Positions 11,774 through 24,600 of a DNA stretch of 64,000 nt are shown here, in pieces. Where the stretch lies: the NCBI RefSeq assembly GCF_964355755.1, contig NC_092676.1, forward strand, positions 28,998,288 through 29,062,287, read 5' to 3'. Source of the stretch: Antedon mediterranea (taxonomy: Eukaryota > Echinodermata > Crinoidea > Comatulida > Antedonidae). The notes under the pieces were generated by a model. It saw nothing but the letters and a program-made list of their open reading frames with translations. It was not told the origin of the DNA and searched no databases. Numbering within the stretch: the first letter of the stretch is position 1; every line of letters begins with the position of its first letter. The translations under genes were made by a program, and so were the position numbers.

Positions 11774-14452
11774 CTAGCAATCAGAATGACAAAAAGAAAC
11801 ATACTTATAAGTGTGTAGCCTTATAAATATTACACAGATACCTAATGAGGTGTAATTAGTATGTCTGTGCAGGTAAAAAGCAACATTACTGTAGCAATTG
11901 TGTCAAAGTTCACAGCAAATTCTAGGAAACACCCAGGAAGTTCATAAAGAAAAGATGTTATGGCCTGGACAGATTTGAGAACACACATTTTTTTTAATGC
12001 AAAAATACAGTAATGTTTAATTAAGATAAAGTAATTATTAGCAATATCATGCATTAACAATGCTGAAAACGTGATTTTTATAAAAAGTTTTGCTATTTTT
12101 TAAAAAGTGTACTCTACTTAGTTGGCTGTCCATCAGAGTTATAAAGGTCAATAGTTTAATCCCAGGCAACTGAATACTTGCTTGTTTTAATTCGGTGTAA
12201 AATGTAAAATACAGTAGTAAGTGAATAATATAAAACAATAACACTGTACGGTAGTACATAGCCAAACCTTAATGTACAGTATTGTATACGAAAGTCTATT
12301 GCAATATACAGTTAATAAAATAAGTGTGACATCGATTGACAGTCCACATAAACTGTAAAATGTGAAACGTTCGTCTTAATATAATAATCTACTTTAATAC
12401 TAAAATCACGTTTTAAACTCCAATTACAACAAAACTCATTAAAATAATCGGGTCTTAAGCCAAGGTAATTATTTAAATGTTATTCAGAATGGATTAAAAT
12501 TACATTTTGACAATCATGCTTTTACCAGTTAATGTTTAGTTATGGTTGGAACGAATTTACTGTATAGTGTCTAAAAGTTATCTTCAAATCTTTTTATAGT
12601 TTTGTACTCTGAAAAGGCAATCAAAGGTTCCAAGTACAACAGGTACTTATCTGATCAGTCTTAACCTTGCATCGCTATATTACATTAATTGGCAGCTAAT
12701 GGCTGATGGGATAATGGTGTGCTGCAGGGTAAGGAAAATTACCAGGGAAACCCATTGGTAGGACAATGGTGTGCTGCAGGGTAAGGAAAATTCCCAGGGA
12801 AACCCATTGGTAGGACAATGGTGTGCTGCAGGGTAAGGAAAATTACCAGGGAAACCCATTGGTAGGACAATGGTGTGCTGCAGGGTAAGGAAAATTCCCA
12901 GGGAAACCCATTGGTAGGACAATGGTGTGCTGCAGGGTAAGGAAAATTCCCAGGGAAACCCATTGGTAGGACAATGGTGTGCTGCAGGGTAAGGAAAATT
13001 CCCAGGGAAACCCATTGGTAGGACAATGGTGTGCTGCAGGGTAAGGAAAATTACCAGGGAAACCCATTGGTAGGACAATGGTGTGCTGCAGGGTAAGGAA
13101 AATTACCAGGGAAACCCATTGGTAGGACAATGGTGTGGTGTAAGAGAAATCCTGGGAAAAACTTTGATAGAACAATACTATGCTGTATTGTAGGGGTAAG
13201 GAATAGTTCTAGGGAAAACCCTTGGTGCATTCCAACAAAACTGGTCCTACCCAAGTATTACATTAATTCTACAACAGTAAATAACTTATAATTTACTTGA
13301 TACAGTACTTATAATTACAGAAAAGAACATCCCATATCCAATAAACAATACAGGTTGAAAAATACTAATATGTTAATTTAAGTTTAAAATTGCAAATTAA
13401 ATTGAATGATTCAACTGTAATGGCTTATTCTAATTTCAAAATTTGTAAAAAGTATGACTCATGTATTTTAACATACTGTAAGAGATTGACCTGAATTTTG
13501 TATGTGATATGATGTATGTAATATACTGTATGTTTGGGATGAGATTTGTTTACTTATTTTATTACTGTAGGTCACTTTGATGCTTCATAAAGATGTAAAC
13601 AAAGATAACATAATGACGACAAATTTTGAAAAATGACTAGGAATACAGTAGACTGAGTAATGGAGTAGATTTACTGTATTAGAACAATTTTTATCGAAAT
13701 AAATTGTAGTACCGGAAAAAATATAAAGACATACAGTATGGGAGTGTATAATAATAATAATTGTAACATAATACTTTTTTACTACTACTGTAGGTTGGTG
13801 TCCAGCCTCACACACAGACTCCAAGTAGACGGCAGGCCTAGCAAGTTTAATTAATAATTTATTTGTGCATTTAAATAAAGTGTTGGTTTTGTGCATGCAT
13901 ATTGTAACCTATAGGCCTAGGCCTACTTTTGTTATTAAGGTGAAGCAAATTTGTCTACGTGAAAAAATTACCTCAAACCTAAAAACTGGGTTCTGTAGAC
14001 TGTATGCGTGTTCTTAAAAAAAACATTCCAAAAAAAAAAGGGTCCTGATAATAAAATAATGAAAATTATTCGCATTAAAAAGATTCAAAGTAACATGCTA
14101 TTTCTATACAACAATACAAGTTATTTAAGAAGAGTAGGCCTATACGTGTTGTGAAATACACTAGGCCTACCAAATGAGGCGGAGAAGGTTCAAACCAATG
14201 TCTTCCAAGGCAAGGCTAGTCCTGTAGCTAGGCCTAGAGTTCAATCGATACGTGATGATCGCCGGACAATCTACAGCCGCCTCTCCTCCCTCGACACAAC
14301 CCGATGCTGCTGCAGCAGTAGTACTAGGCCTGGGCCTAGTAGTAAGTCGAGTAGTTCCGGTGTTTTTTGTGTATTGACTAACGACTAACCATTTCAATCT
14401 GAGCTTTAAAATATACATTAGCAACAACACATATCACAAATGTAGCTAATTT
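11774..14452. other. AP2A first intron
   Basis: 2.7 kb. Apart from the 52-bp array I see only AT-rich DNA and several taggcctaggcc-type motifs near 13,910-14,340. The open frames on the minus strand at 13,585 and 14,167 show no recognisable domain. Confidence 0.6.
12713..13245. repeat. 52-bp minisatellite in AP2A first intron, about 8 copies plus degenerate tail
   Basis: Unit includes gtgctgcagggtaaggaaaa and ccagggaaacccattggtag. Period is 52 (gctgcaggg at 12,721 and 12,773). On the AP2A-sense strand each unit reads ttttccttaccctgcag, a good match to a 3' splice site. After 13,136 the copies decay. Confidence 0.93.
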
Positions 14453-14458
14453 ACTTAC

Positions 14459-14600
14459 AAAATGATAAAATATGTCCTCTGAATGCAGTACTTTTCGTAA
14501 AATCACCTTGTCAGGCACCGAATCCCTACACAATTTTTACTATCGCGCTACCGCCCAATTATGGCCGCCATGTGTAAGGTCAAATCGAGGCTCTCCACGT
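14459..14600 (-). other. AP2A: Probable non-coding first exon of AP2A
   Basis: A consensus donor gtaagt (14458-14453) follows a stretch that is GC-richer than its surroundings. It can splice to the acceptor 19 nt before the AP2A ATG. No ATG is needed here, because the conserved N-terminus lies in the next exon. The transcription start is not visible; the outer boundary is a guess. Confidence 0.5.
14561..14573 (-). promoter_or_regulatory. YY1-like motif at AP2A promoter
   Basis: The minus strand reads cacATGGCGGCcat, close to the YY1 initiator-type consensus AAnATGGCGGC found just downstream of many animal housekeeping transcription starts. Its place in the presumed first exon fits. Confidence 0.4.
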
Positions 14601-14704
14601 GTCATGTGATTTAACGGAACCGGCGTAGTGAGGTATATTCAGAGCGTCATTCTGGCGACTGGAGCATCCTCTACTTCTCTACGGAGCGCCATTTATGCAT
14701 TTAT

Positions 14705-15085
14705 TAACTTTAGCTGCTAAGGTAGCACAGTGATATAAAAAGGAAATTAAGTCACTACTTTTAATATCGTTTCGTAAGTTAATACACTGTGCTCAAGTGG
14801 ATCAAATTTGGCGCTAGTGGAGCACAGTGATATAAAATAGAAATAAAGTCATTTAAGTTTCAATATCTTTTCATATGATACACTCTGCTCAAGTGGACCT
14901 AATTTAAAGTCACTTAAGTTTAAATGTCTTTTCGTATGTTAATACACTGTGCTCAAGTGGACACGATTTGGCACCAGTGGAGCACAGTGATATAAACAAC
15001 AAATAAGTTACTGAATTGTAACATCTTTTCGTATGTTAATACACTGTTCTCTAGTGGATCCAATTTGGCGCCAGTGGTGGAGCAC
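14705..15085. repeat. Degenerate tandem repeat inside the TIR element
   Basis: Three to four divergent units each contain gttaatacactgtgctcaag, aatttggcgccagtgg and agcacagtgatataaa. The motif ends are mutually inverted (cactgtgctc / gagcacagtg). Confidence 0.75.
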
Positions 15086-15925
15086 AAATAGTCACATACA
15101 AAAACATCGAGAAAAAATACTTCTGAAAATACATATATATATATATATAGGCTATGTTAAATATCGGTTACTCAATCAAAATTAGTTTCAAGCCAAATCA
15201 GTGATTTTAATAATCTGCGTTTGTCTAAGATAAATACTTACTTAGTGTCACCGGAGAGTGCACCTATTCATTGAAATATGACATTAAATATTAAGCTGGG
15301 CCAGAGCTAGTAATGAAAATAGAGCCCATTTTTTTTTTGCACTTATACTTATTACTATACATAATCACATATGGTAATGTTGAAATTTTAACTATCCAGA
15401 TCCGAATTCAAAATTTGGGGTGGGGTTTTCTTATTTAAAACTCGACTTCGTATAAGGCCTACCCGGCGGAATTAGTCTAAGCTTCGAAATTGGTCTAGAA
15501 ATCGGCATCTTTACAAATGTTCTATATATTTGATCTTATTTCACTCTCCATTAACCCCATACAAAAACCATCGGAGACAAACTATCTGTTTAAAACATGT
15601 TTATTCTGAGGACGGTGCGGCCATATACACCAACTACCATAACAGTTTATTCATAATCAACATTAAGCCTATACAATACTATGTCTTGCATGAATCGGAC
15701 ATTTTCGCTACCAATGTAGCAACATTGATTAACAAAATCAAAATTTAACAGTGTGGCGTGTTGACCGCGAATGACAAAAACCATCTTTCCCACTACACCT
15801 GCACAACCTTTGAATAACAACGCACTACATACCAAACCGTTTCGGTGACCTGCGATGAAAATATAAAATTCATTTTTTTAATTGAGGGCGGCAAACATAA
15901 CATTTATGAGATCGAATACAGATTG

Positions 15926-16206
15926 AAAAAAAAATTAAATAAAAAAAAAAGATGTTAAATGTGCTCTCCCTGCCTCAGCACTAAGGCCCTGCCACAGCCT
16001 TTTGGGGTCGTTTCCAGCACATCACCAGATGCATTGATGTTTTCGCCTCATGATGTGTGGTGGAAAGGGGGACGTATAATTCTGTGAACCCCAAACACAG
16101 TGGCCGCATGCCTTTAACTCTATTCCACCGACCAGCGTGGGAATCGAACCCACGACATACGTGTTGTCAACACGCCGCTCAGGTGCCTGAGCTAACTGAT
16201 CAATTT
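15926..16206 (-). mobile_element. tRNA-derived SINE, family B
   Basis: The minus strand begins with a tRNA-like head: box A tagctcaggcacc and box B gggttcgattccc, about 45 nt apart. About 200 bp of unrelated body follow, ending in a T-rich/A-rich tail near 15,926. It is nested in the 2.0-kb inverted-repeat element. I see a SINE rather than a tRNA gene, because the head is diverged and a body and tail follow. Confidence 0.82.
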
Positions 16207-16299
16207 GGTATTAACAAGGTTAATGTGATATTTATAATGAAATGATGAATTACGTAATACACGTATAAATAGACTATTATCATCTGTTCAGTCATGTAC

Positions 16300-16388
16300 T
16301 ACTTTGTGGCCTAACGGGTAATGCTCAGCTTTGGGTGCTCTTAGCTCTAGTAGATTGGGTTCCAACCTCTACGGATATTTTTTTTTTA
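16300..16388 (+). mobile_element. tRNA-like SINE head fragment
   Basis: tggcctaacgggtaatgc resembles box A and gggttccaacctc box B, ending in a poly-T run at 16,377. Cloverleaf pairing is poor. Confidence 0.45.
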
Positions 16389-16633
16389 AATAAAAAATAA
16401 TTAAAAAAATAAATAAATAAAATAATGAATATAAATATACCACTGTGCTCAATTGAACCCAATTTGCCACCAGGGAAGCAAAGTGTATTAACATACAAAA
16501 TATATTAAAATTCAGTGACTGGACCAGTTGCCGTAGTACTATTTCTATTTCCGAAGTAAATAAAGGCATAAATGGCGCTCCGTAGAGAAGTAGAGAACGC
16601 TCCATTGTCAGAATGAGGCTCTGAATATACCTC

Positions 16634-17927
16634 GAGTAGTTTATGCTAAACGCACTCATGCGTACAATACTATACTTTTTTTTTACTATAACTCCAAAAC
16701 ATCTTACACAATAATAAAAGAAAAAAGTACATCATTTTTGTTTACAGTATAATCAGCTAAACATATTTCTCTTTATTTGTGTCGGAAAATTATAACTTAA
16801 ATCCCCTTCTGCCCTCATACTCATGGTTGACATAAAAAAAATCTAGTGCATTAGTTTTGCGATTTTTTTCTTTTCTGTCTTTTTCGCAACAAGAAGACAA
16901 ATTTCATATTATGACAAAGACTGTGAAACGTAAACGGTAAGGTCTGAATTAACCAACAATGGTCATGTTCTTTCTTTCTCGGACACTATATCCTTTTTCT
17001 GTATCCTAAACAATGTCATTCATTCATTTATTGTTTCCTCCATTCATACAATCTTTAATTCGGATATCTTAATTTGTGCAGACTCTCTTTTAATTTGTGT
17101 TGGGTAATAGATTAAATTGAAAACCATTCGTAAAACAACAAAAAGCAAACACCTTCATAATTTCTACACATACGATAAATTTATTACAAACGAATACTGG
17201 CGGAATTCACAGAGCAAACAAAAATTGCCATACCTAAAAATAATAAAATTTAAATAAAAACATCTATTATAATTCGTATACTTTATTCTAACAAAATGAT
17301 TTAATATCTTTTACAACTATTAAATAAGAAAGTAAAAAATAAAATACATTATGTAAATACAAATATATTTTTACCATACCATCCCATATACGATGCACCA
17401 AGGAGATTTAACTGCCTTAGTTTTACTATTTTCATTCATAATACATATTTTATTTTTCAAAATATTTAAGCAATATTATTTATAGCATTAATATATAAAT
17501 TAGATATTTATGCAATTTATACTATAGACATAATTATACTATTGCTATTTAAATTTTATTTTCATTATCTAGAATCACTTTTGAAGGGGAATATGAATAT
17601 TGCACAATATTACAGATACACACAATACAGTCCCCTCACCTCATAAATATTTTTAATATATTGAGTCATTACATTAATTATCTAGAGAAAAGGGTTGATA
17701 AATAAGAATGCTTCTTAAATCCATCGTAGTTTAGGAATACATTTTAATAATTTCAAATAAATAAGATCAGATTTTCTAGTATAGGTTTATTAATCGTTGA
17801 GTTGTTATTTTTACAGCATAGAGATAGATAAATAGCATTGGACTTAGAATGCCTTTAAAGGACCAACTAGTAAATATAAAGCATAAACCAAACAGGACAA
17901 CTAGATTTTGAAAGGATCCTTCAATAG
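16634..17927. other. Intergenic AT-rich region between AP2A promoter and MADD 3' end
   Basis: No gene or family element recognised. It contains a candidate minus-strand poly(A) signal for MADD at 17,786-17,791. Confidence 0.6.
17786..17791 (-). terminator. MADD: Candidate MADD poly(A) signal AATAAA
   Basis: A minus-strand AATAAA about 650 nt past the MADD stop, just beyond the 3' UTR minisatellite. Others may be used in this AT-rich DNA. Confidence 0.3.
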
Positions 17928-18458
17928 TGACAATTTCCAATAAGTGTGCTTATTTGCAGTGGTGACAATCCAATTAGGTTGCCTCTTCCACTGGTGACAA
18001 TCCCACCAGGTTACTTTTTTCATTGGTGACAATCCCATTAGGTTGCTTTGGTAAAAATCCCATTAAATTTTGCCAGTGGTGACAATTCCATTAGGTTGCT
18101 TTCTCCATTGGTGACAATCCCATTAGGTTGCTCTATCCATTGGTGACAATCCCATTGGGTTGCTCTATCCACTGGTGACAATCCCATAGATTGCTTTGTC
18201 CATTGGTGACAATCGCATAGGGTGCGTTTTTTCCAGTGGTGACAATCCCATAGGTTGTTCTAACCATTGGTGACAATCCCACTAGGTTGCTTTCTCCATT
18301 GGTGACAATCCTATTAGGTTGCTCTCTCCATTGGTGACAATCCTATTAGGTTGTTCTCTCTATTGGTGACAACCCCACAGGGTTGCTTTCTACATTGGTG
18401 ACAATCCTATTAGGTTGCTCTAACCATTGGTGACAATCCCACTAGATTGCTTTCATGT
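17928..18458. repeat. 32-bp minisatellite, about 16 copies, overlapping the MADD stop codon
   Basis: Unit near attggtgacaatcccattag followed by gttgctttctcc. Period 32 (ggtgac at 18,110, 18,142, 18,174). The last unit (18,422-18,458) supplies the final MADD codons and the TAG, so the array forms the start of the 3' UTR. Early copies are more diverged. Confidence 0.93.
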
Positions 18459-18623
18459 ATTCCAATCTTGTGCTTGCCATTTTAGCCTCATGTTCTTTGC
18501 GGTTGGTAGCATCTCCACTTTTGGCTGCTGCAACGTATGAAAACACACAAAGCATGGCATAACCAATGTCACTCGCCATCGATGATCGGAATCGGCGCTT
18601 GATCAAATTCTTATTGGATGAAT
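18442..18623 (-). CDS. MADD: MADD coding exon 26, stop codon within minisatellite
   Basis: Encodes [20 protein letters not shown] and ends RLEYMKAI. The TAG (18,444-18,442) lies in the last unit of the 32-bp array. Confidence 0.94.
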
Positions 18624-21600
18624 CTATCAAAACCAAATGAATGATAATAGTTAATAATTGGAGTATTAGAAATATCATTTGTAGTGGTTTTTACAAGGAG
18701 TTGAACTAAGGCCCTGAGCAAGCATGTTATAGTAATCACTATTATGAACAGTCTTTCACACCTGTTCCAGCGCGTTTCAGGTCCGGTGCTGGCAAATCAA
18801 ATCGAACGTAAATGTTTAGCTTTCACGCAGCTACGCGCATATCGATCGTGAAAATGAAACTGCGTTTGATTTGATTTGACGGCACCGGACCGGTGTGAAA
18901 CACCTTGTAAATGGTACCCACAAATTAAAAATGATGACTCCACACATTGACTTTAGTAGATATACCTCAGCATATTGAAATGTATTTTTGTTATCCAAAC
19001 ATGTTTGGTGGTTACTATCATTGTTGGTTTGTTTGTAATTGTAATCAATAAAATTTAAAAAAATAAAATAAAAATATGACAAAGATATTCCACACCTTGT
19101 TGAACATTATATGCTGAGTCAACTTACCATATTCATGTAAAATAAAAATGTCATTCTTTGTCTTGTACTCCTTAATATCTTTCAATTCAATAAATGCCTG
19201 AAAAATTAATAAAATATTAATAAATAACATAATCAGAATATGACAATGACATCGCTACAAATTGTATGAAATGTTTTTTTTAAAGAAAAGTTTAATTCTT
19301 TGTTTCTGTAAAAGTAGGGAGCAGATATCAAGCATTTAAACATTACTACAGACTACAGAAGAGTCATTCCCATAACAAATATATAATGATATATAAATCA
19401 TATATTCAAACATTCAAACAATTATCATATCATATATTTTAGTGTATGAAATATAAAAGATCTATGTAATATGCCCAAAATGCCATTAAGAACAAAAGTT
19501 CAAATAAATGCCGAAATGAATAAACATATTCAATACAGTGGAGGATCCAAGGTGGAGGAAGGGGAGGGATTCCCCCTATTGATGGGATAATTGTGAATGT
19601 TATACATTTGTAAATAATACTGGATCCACCCCTGTAATATAAAGTAAGAAACCCTCAATTTATATAAGAGTGAATAGTTATTTTAAAAAGTGTATAATAT
19701 AGTATTCAATGATATAGTATTAATGATGCCAGGAATATTAAATTATTATTGAATGGAATAGGAATATTATTTTATATGATTATAATCAATGTAATAAACA
19801 TTCTATTACACTATGTTTCTTGTAATTACATAATATTTCACAACATTTGAATCCTGAACACAAACATTTACCAACAATTAACTATATCCCAACACAGGTT
19901 CTACATTACCTCTAACATAGAGATACTAATATCTCTATGCCACTACTAAAATAATATCCCAACATATAGACAATACATTACAAATCCTAAATATACCATC
20001 AACCCCAAGCTACAGTACTAGACAATGAATTGACAAAATATACATTTTTGATCGAGTAACTTTTTGTTGTAAAAATAAATATTAAAAACCAATTTTAAAA
20101 TCCAATGGATTTATATTCATAAAAGATATTAATATAACTAAATTTAAAACAATTCTTAGTACTTCTTTTGAAAGTAAATGCACTGAACATCTTTCTACAG
20201 TAAAACCAAATTCTACTTCTAAAAACCAATTTATTTTCCAAGTTAACACGCCCACCCCAACAAAACGACTCACTCCAGCCAACATACATATTTTTACACC
20301 AACACCAGATCACGTGGCCCGAGAATAAATCACCACAAATGGGTACAGCCAAATACAAGAGTTAGCATTAAGTTTGTCCAGTAAAAATGCATGGATTTTA
20401 ATAATTATCAGATAATATACAAATTGCTTTGATGATGGACTCGGGTTTTAATTAACAATATCCCAGTCATGTTGTTCTACATGCATGCTTTCAAGACATA
20501 ATTCTTACCATTCTAACTAAAACCTGTTACAATGATGAATACCATTCTAACTAAAACCTGTTACAATGATGAATACAAAACACAACAAACGACCCAAAGA
20601 AACAGTAAGTACTCATGTAAAAATAAACTTAAGAAAAAAAAAAATAGAAAATAATATCACAAAAAAAGTACATATGTAAGCTGCAAACAAGGTGGATTAA
20701 TTAGGTTTGAACAGTAAGGCAGACAATATGGAGAGGCAAGGATCACAAAGGGTTGCAGAACCACACTACCATCAAAAATCAACTAGTGTACTATACTAAC
20801 AACAATTTCATTTATAGAAAACTCTCAATTTGTAGTAGGCAATATTACTAACAATTTAATTTAGAAAATTCTCAATTTGTAGTGTTAGGGCATCAAATTT
20901 TGGTAAAAAAATATCTTTTGCAGGATTTTGAAGGATAAAATATTTTGAATGATTTATGTACTTTGTGATATCTCATGAAATTAATAAAAGCTTTGATTAT
21001 TATAAATATGTTGGTTAATTAGAATTAATAAGTTCAATTTGTTTATATTTTACATTTTGTTATTTTACACAAGTTGAGTTAAATAGAGTAGTGTCGCTAT
21101 GGTAACAGAAGCTTAGCTTCAAAACAAATGGTTTTTAACATAGAATATACCTCTTTGTCCTGCCATGCATATTGTAATGTGAGAAAAAAAAGAAAACAAA
21201 ATGTGAAAAAAGTTTAAAAGTTGGCACAGGCTCTTAACAACTCTATCGCCACTCATCTCCTCTTGTTTCAAACTGGGAACACATTTCATTATTATCCACC
21301 TGTATTAACATGCATATTTACTTAATTAGCATAATTAATCATTATTTAAATGAATAAAACATATTAAAAAGTTGTCAAAACCCCTTTTTTATATCACTAT
21401 GGAAATTATGATTAAACAACCATAATTGTAATTACAAACTACACATTTTCATGTGAAACTAAACGTAAATATTTTGAAGATTGTTGATCATTTTGAATGT
21501 ATTTAACAAAACAAAAGCACATGTAACAATATCCTAACATTTACATTCATGCCGCAGCTTATAGAAGATGTCGTTTCGACATCCGTTTGCATTCTACGAA

Positions 21601-24600
21601 TCTGCTGATGACTGATGAAAAAAAGCATACAAATTTCATAAAATAATTTAGCTTCTTCAAGTAGCATCAGGAATGGTATAGATTTCAAGCAAGGGTAGAG
21701 AATAGTTATGATGTGGTCATGAGTGGCCTTTCTCGATTTTGATTCAAGTCTTGTTACAAAATAAAATCTTTTATTTAGAATGATAAAAGAGTATGGAACA
21801 ACACATAAATGTAGCATTTGGTATCAACATGCACTTCTTTCATGCCACAGGGATTTGAATAGTATTCAACTACAAGAATAAGACACTTTAATCATTTATT
21901 CATTGTGCTTGTTTAAACTGACCTTTGAACGTGAGAATTTCAGTCCAATGCCTTCCATAGTTACATGTAGAAGACCACCCTCACCAGTTTTCATATCTTG
22001 AATTGGAAATTCTCCTCCAAGTTCAGGTTCTTGAAAATAAAAAAAGAATATTAAAAAAAATTCATGTAAAAAAACTTAAAGTATAAAACTAAATAATTGA
22101 GTATTTACTCGTGTAAGTTAGTTTCCTGTGCCAATTATTCCTAACATTGGTGAGTAGGTCAACATCCAACCCAGGTAAATAACTTGGCCTGAATGGACTC
22201 GCTGTTTCTTCACATAGCATTCAGTTATTTTTCTTTGGATATCATCATACATAATAGATATGCTAGATTTAATATTATATGGTGAAAATATAGAAACATG
22301 AGCTAACTTGGTGGTTGCTTTGTTTTACCTCCAGACATTCCGTTTTTGAGTTTACTGGCTGCTTTCTCCATACTTTCCTTTATACAGTTATATAGTTCTT
22401 TGCACTGGAAAAAAACAACATTTAACTATTAAAATTGATGTTGTAGAGGAGCAGACAAAAAACACAGTAGCCAACCAGGAAACAGTATTGTACTTGATAA
22501 TTTAAATACAGTCTACTCTCCCAATACCAGACACCTTTGGGCTGGCCAAATATGTCTCGTTTTCCTGAAAGTTTTAGTGTTTTTAATGGTAAAAGGGAGT
22601 TTGGGACCCTTTGGTCACCAAGGAAAGTCTGGTTTTGGAAGAGTTTTTGGTTTTCAGAGAGAAGGGTATTGGGAGAGTTGACTGTATAGCATCATATACC
22701 TGTATTTGTGTAAATATAACAAACCTTTTTCGTGTAGAATTTATCAAGACGAGTTTCTCCATGAACTTGTCTTCCAAGACACAGCACTTTAGTTTTCGGA
22801 CAGAATGTCATGTTGATTAGTTGCTCGTACCAACAACGATCACAGATGGCGCCATTGCCACTACGGATAATTACACAATCATCGCAAACCTGAAAATACA
22901 CGAGACATTTGAGGTCAAAGGGGTCAACAGGAAAAAATTATGAAAGAAAAAACTTTTTAGAAAAACATGAATACCTCCATAAAAAGAACGTCTCCCTTGT
23001 TGTCACTGCCTGCGTGAACAACAAATGAATGTTTACGCATCTGACGACTTCCTGAAGGTCGAAGGTCAATGTCATTGCCATGCTAAAAAATAAAATGATA
23101 TAATCTAAGACTAGGAATATTTTATTAACTATGACAACACTAAGCAACACAACTACTATAGTAACAACAACATGCCAACTCTGAACCTTGACATATCTAC
23201 TAGTTTCATTATAGTAAAAACAACATGCCAACTCTGAACCTTGACATATCTACTAGTTTCACTATAGTAACAACAACATGCCAACTCTGAACCTTGACAT
23301 ATCTACTAGTTTCACTATAGTAACAACAACATGCCAACTCTGAACCTTGACATATCTACTAGTTTCACTGGTAAACACCAACATGCCAACTCTGAACCTT
23401 GACATATCTACTAGTTTCACTATAGTAACAACAACATGCCAACTTTGAACCTTGACATATCTACTAGTTTCACTATAGTAACAACAACATGCCAACTCTG
23501 AACCTTGACATATCTACTAGTTTCACTATAGTAACAACAACATGCCAACTCTGAACCTTGACATACATTCTACTAGTTTCACTATAGTAACAACAACATG
23601 CCAACTCTGAACCTTGACATATCTACTAGTTTCACTATAGTAACAACAACATGCCAACTCTGAACCTTGACATATCTACTAGTTTCACTGGTAAACACCA
23701 ACATCATCAAAACATTAAACCTGCTATACCACTAAAGACATTCACTCACCAATACACTCACCAACACTAGGATTAACTTACAAGATTATTAATCTGATCC
23801 AGTAGATTATTAACAGCAGCACTGTGCTTTAATCCTATGTGGGATTTACCAAGGAGACGGCGAACCTTCTTCTTAATATCTGGTTTTGGTACCTTTAACA
23901 TTACCATAAAGGCTATCATGTTGTACAAGGTATCTGTAAAAGGAAAATACAATTAATAATTAATAGATTTGTTATAATCTAAATATTTTTCTAGGATTAG
24001 TTTTTTGTAGTGTGAAGCATTTGAACTTCTAAGGCTCTAAGACAGCTGTCTACACTATCAAATTTATGTGATGTGCCCATATATGGACATGATGATGTCA
24101 TATCACTACCATATTTAAGCATATCTCTACCATATTTAGGCATATCACTACCATATTTAAGCATATCACTACCATATTTAGGCATATCACTACCATAGTT
24201 AAGCATATCACTATCATATTTAAGCATATCATTACCACATTTGTGCACATCACACTTTTTTTGTCAAACTGGTTAAATAGCATAGAGCTTTAAACTAAGA
24301 TGCAACACAGAAACGCAAGAAAAGCACAAGCGAATTGAGCGACAGTTATCTAGACAGATAATCTATTGATCTTTATTCTTCAAATTACATATGTTGTGCT
24401 TTACATACTTGCATCCTAATGAAAACCAAGCTTTAATAATTGGGATAACTTAAATAAAAGTCATGAATGATATTTATAGCAGAATATCAATATTACCCAC
24501 CGGATAACAACTTGTCTTCATCTTCCTCAAGTCGTTTCTTATCGGTTTGTCCGAGTGATTCATATCGATGGATCATCTCTGATGGTCCTTGATCCATTCC

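Larger units (their letters stand above)
14630..16633. mobile_element. 2.0-kb terminal-inverted-repeat element beside the AP2A promoter
   Basis: Left end gaggtatattcagagcgtca...ctacggagcgccatttatg (14,630-14,700) is the imperfect complement of 16,565-16,633. Arms are about 80 bp with few mismatches. Inner copies of a cactgtgctcaagtgga / cagtggagcacagtgatata motif recur at 14,715-15,085, with a relic at 16,440. No transposase frame is visible, so it looks non-autonomous. A tRNA-derived SINE is nested inside. Target duplication is unclear. Confidence 0.75.
19198..21922. other. MADD intron 24 content
   Basis: 2.7 kb: one small MITE, the 34-bp duplication, and a degraded ctcaatttgtag duplication near 20,825-20,880. 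No exon seen. Confidence 0.6.

Noticed and set aside
12680-13254. Overlapping minus-strand frames of 95-132 residues
   Set aside because: 52-bp array read in several frames; no start context or homology.
15926-16206. tRNA gene on the minus strand
   Set aside because: Boxes A and B are present, but the head is diverged and is followed by a SINE body and tail.
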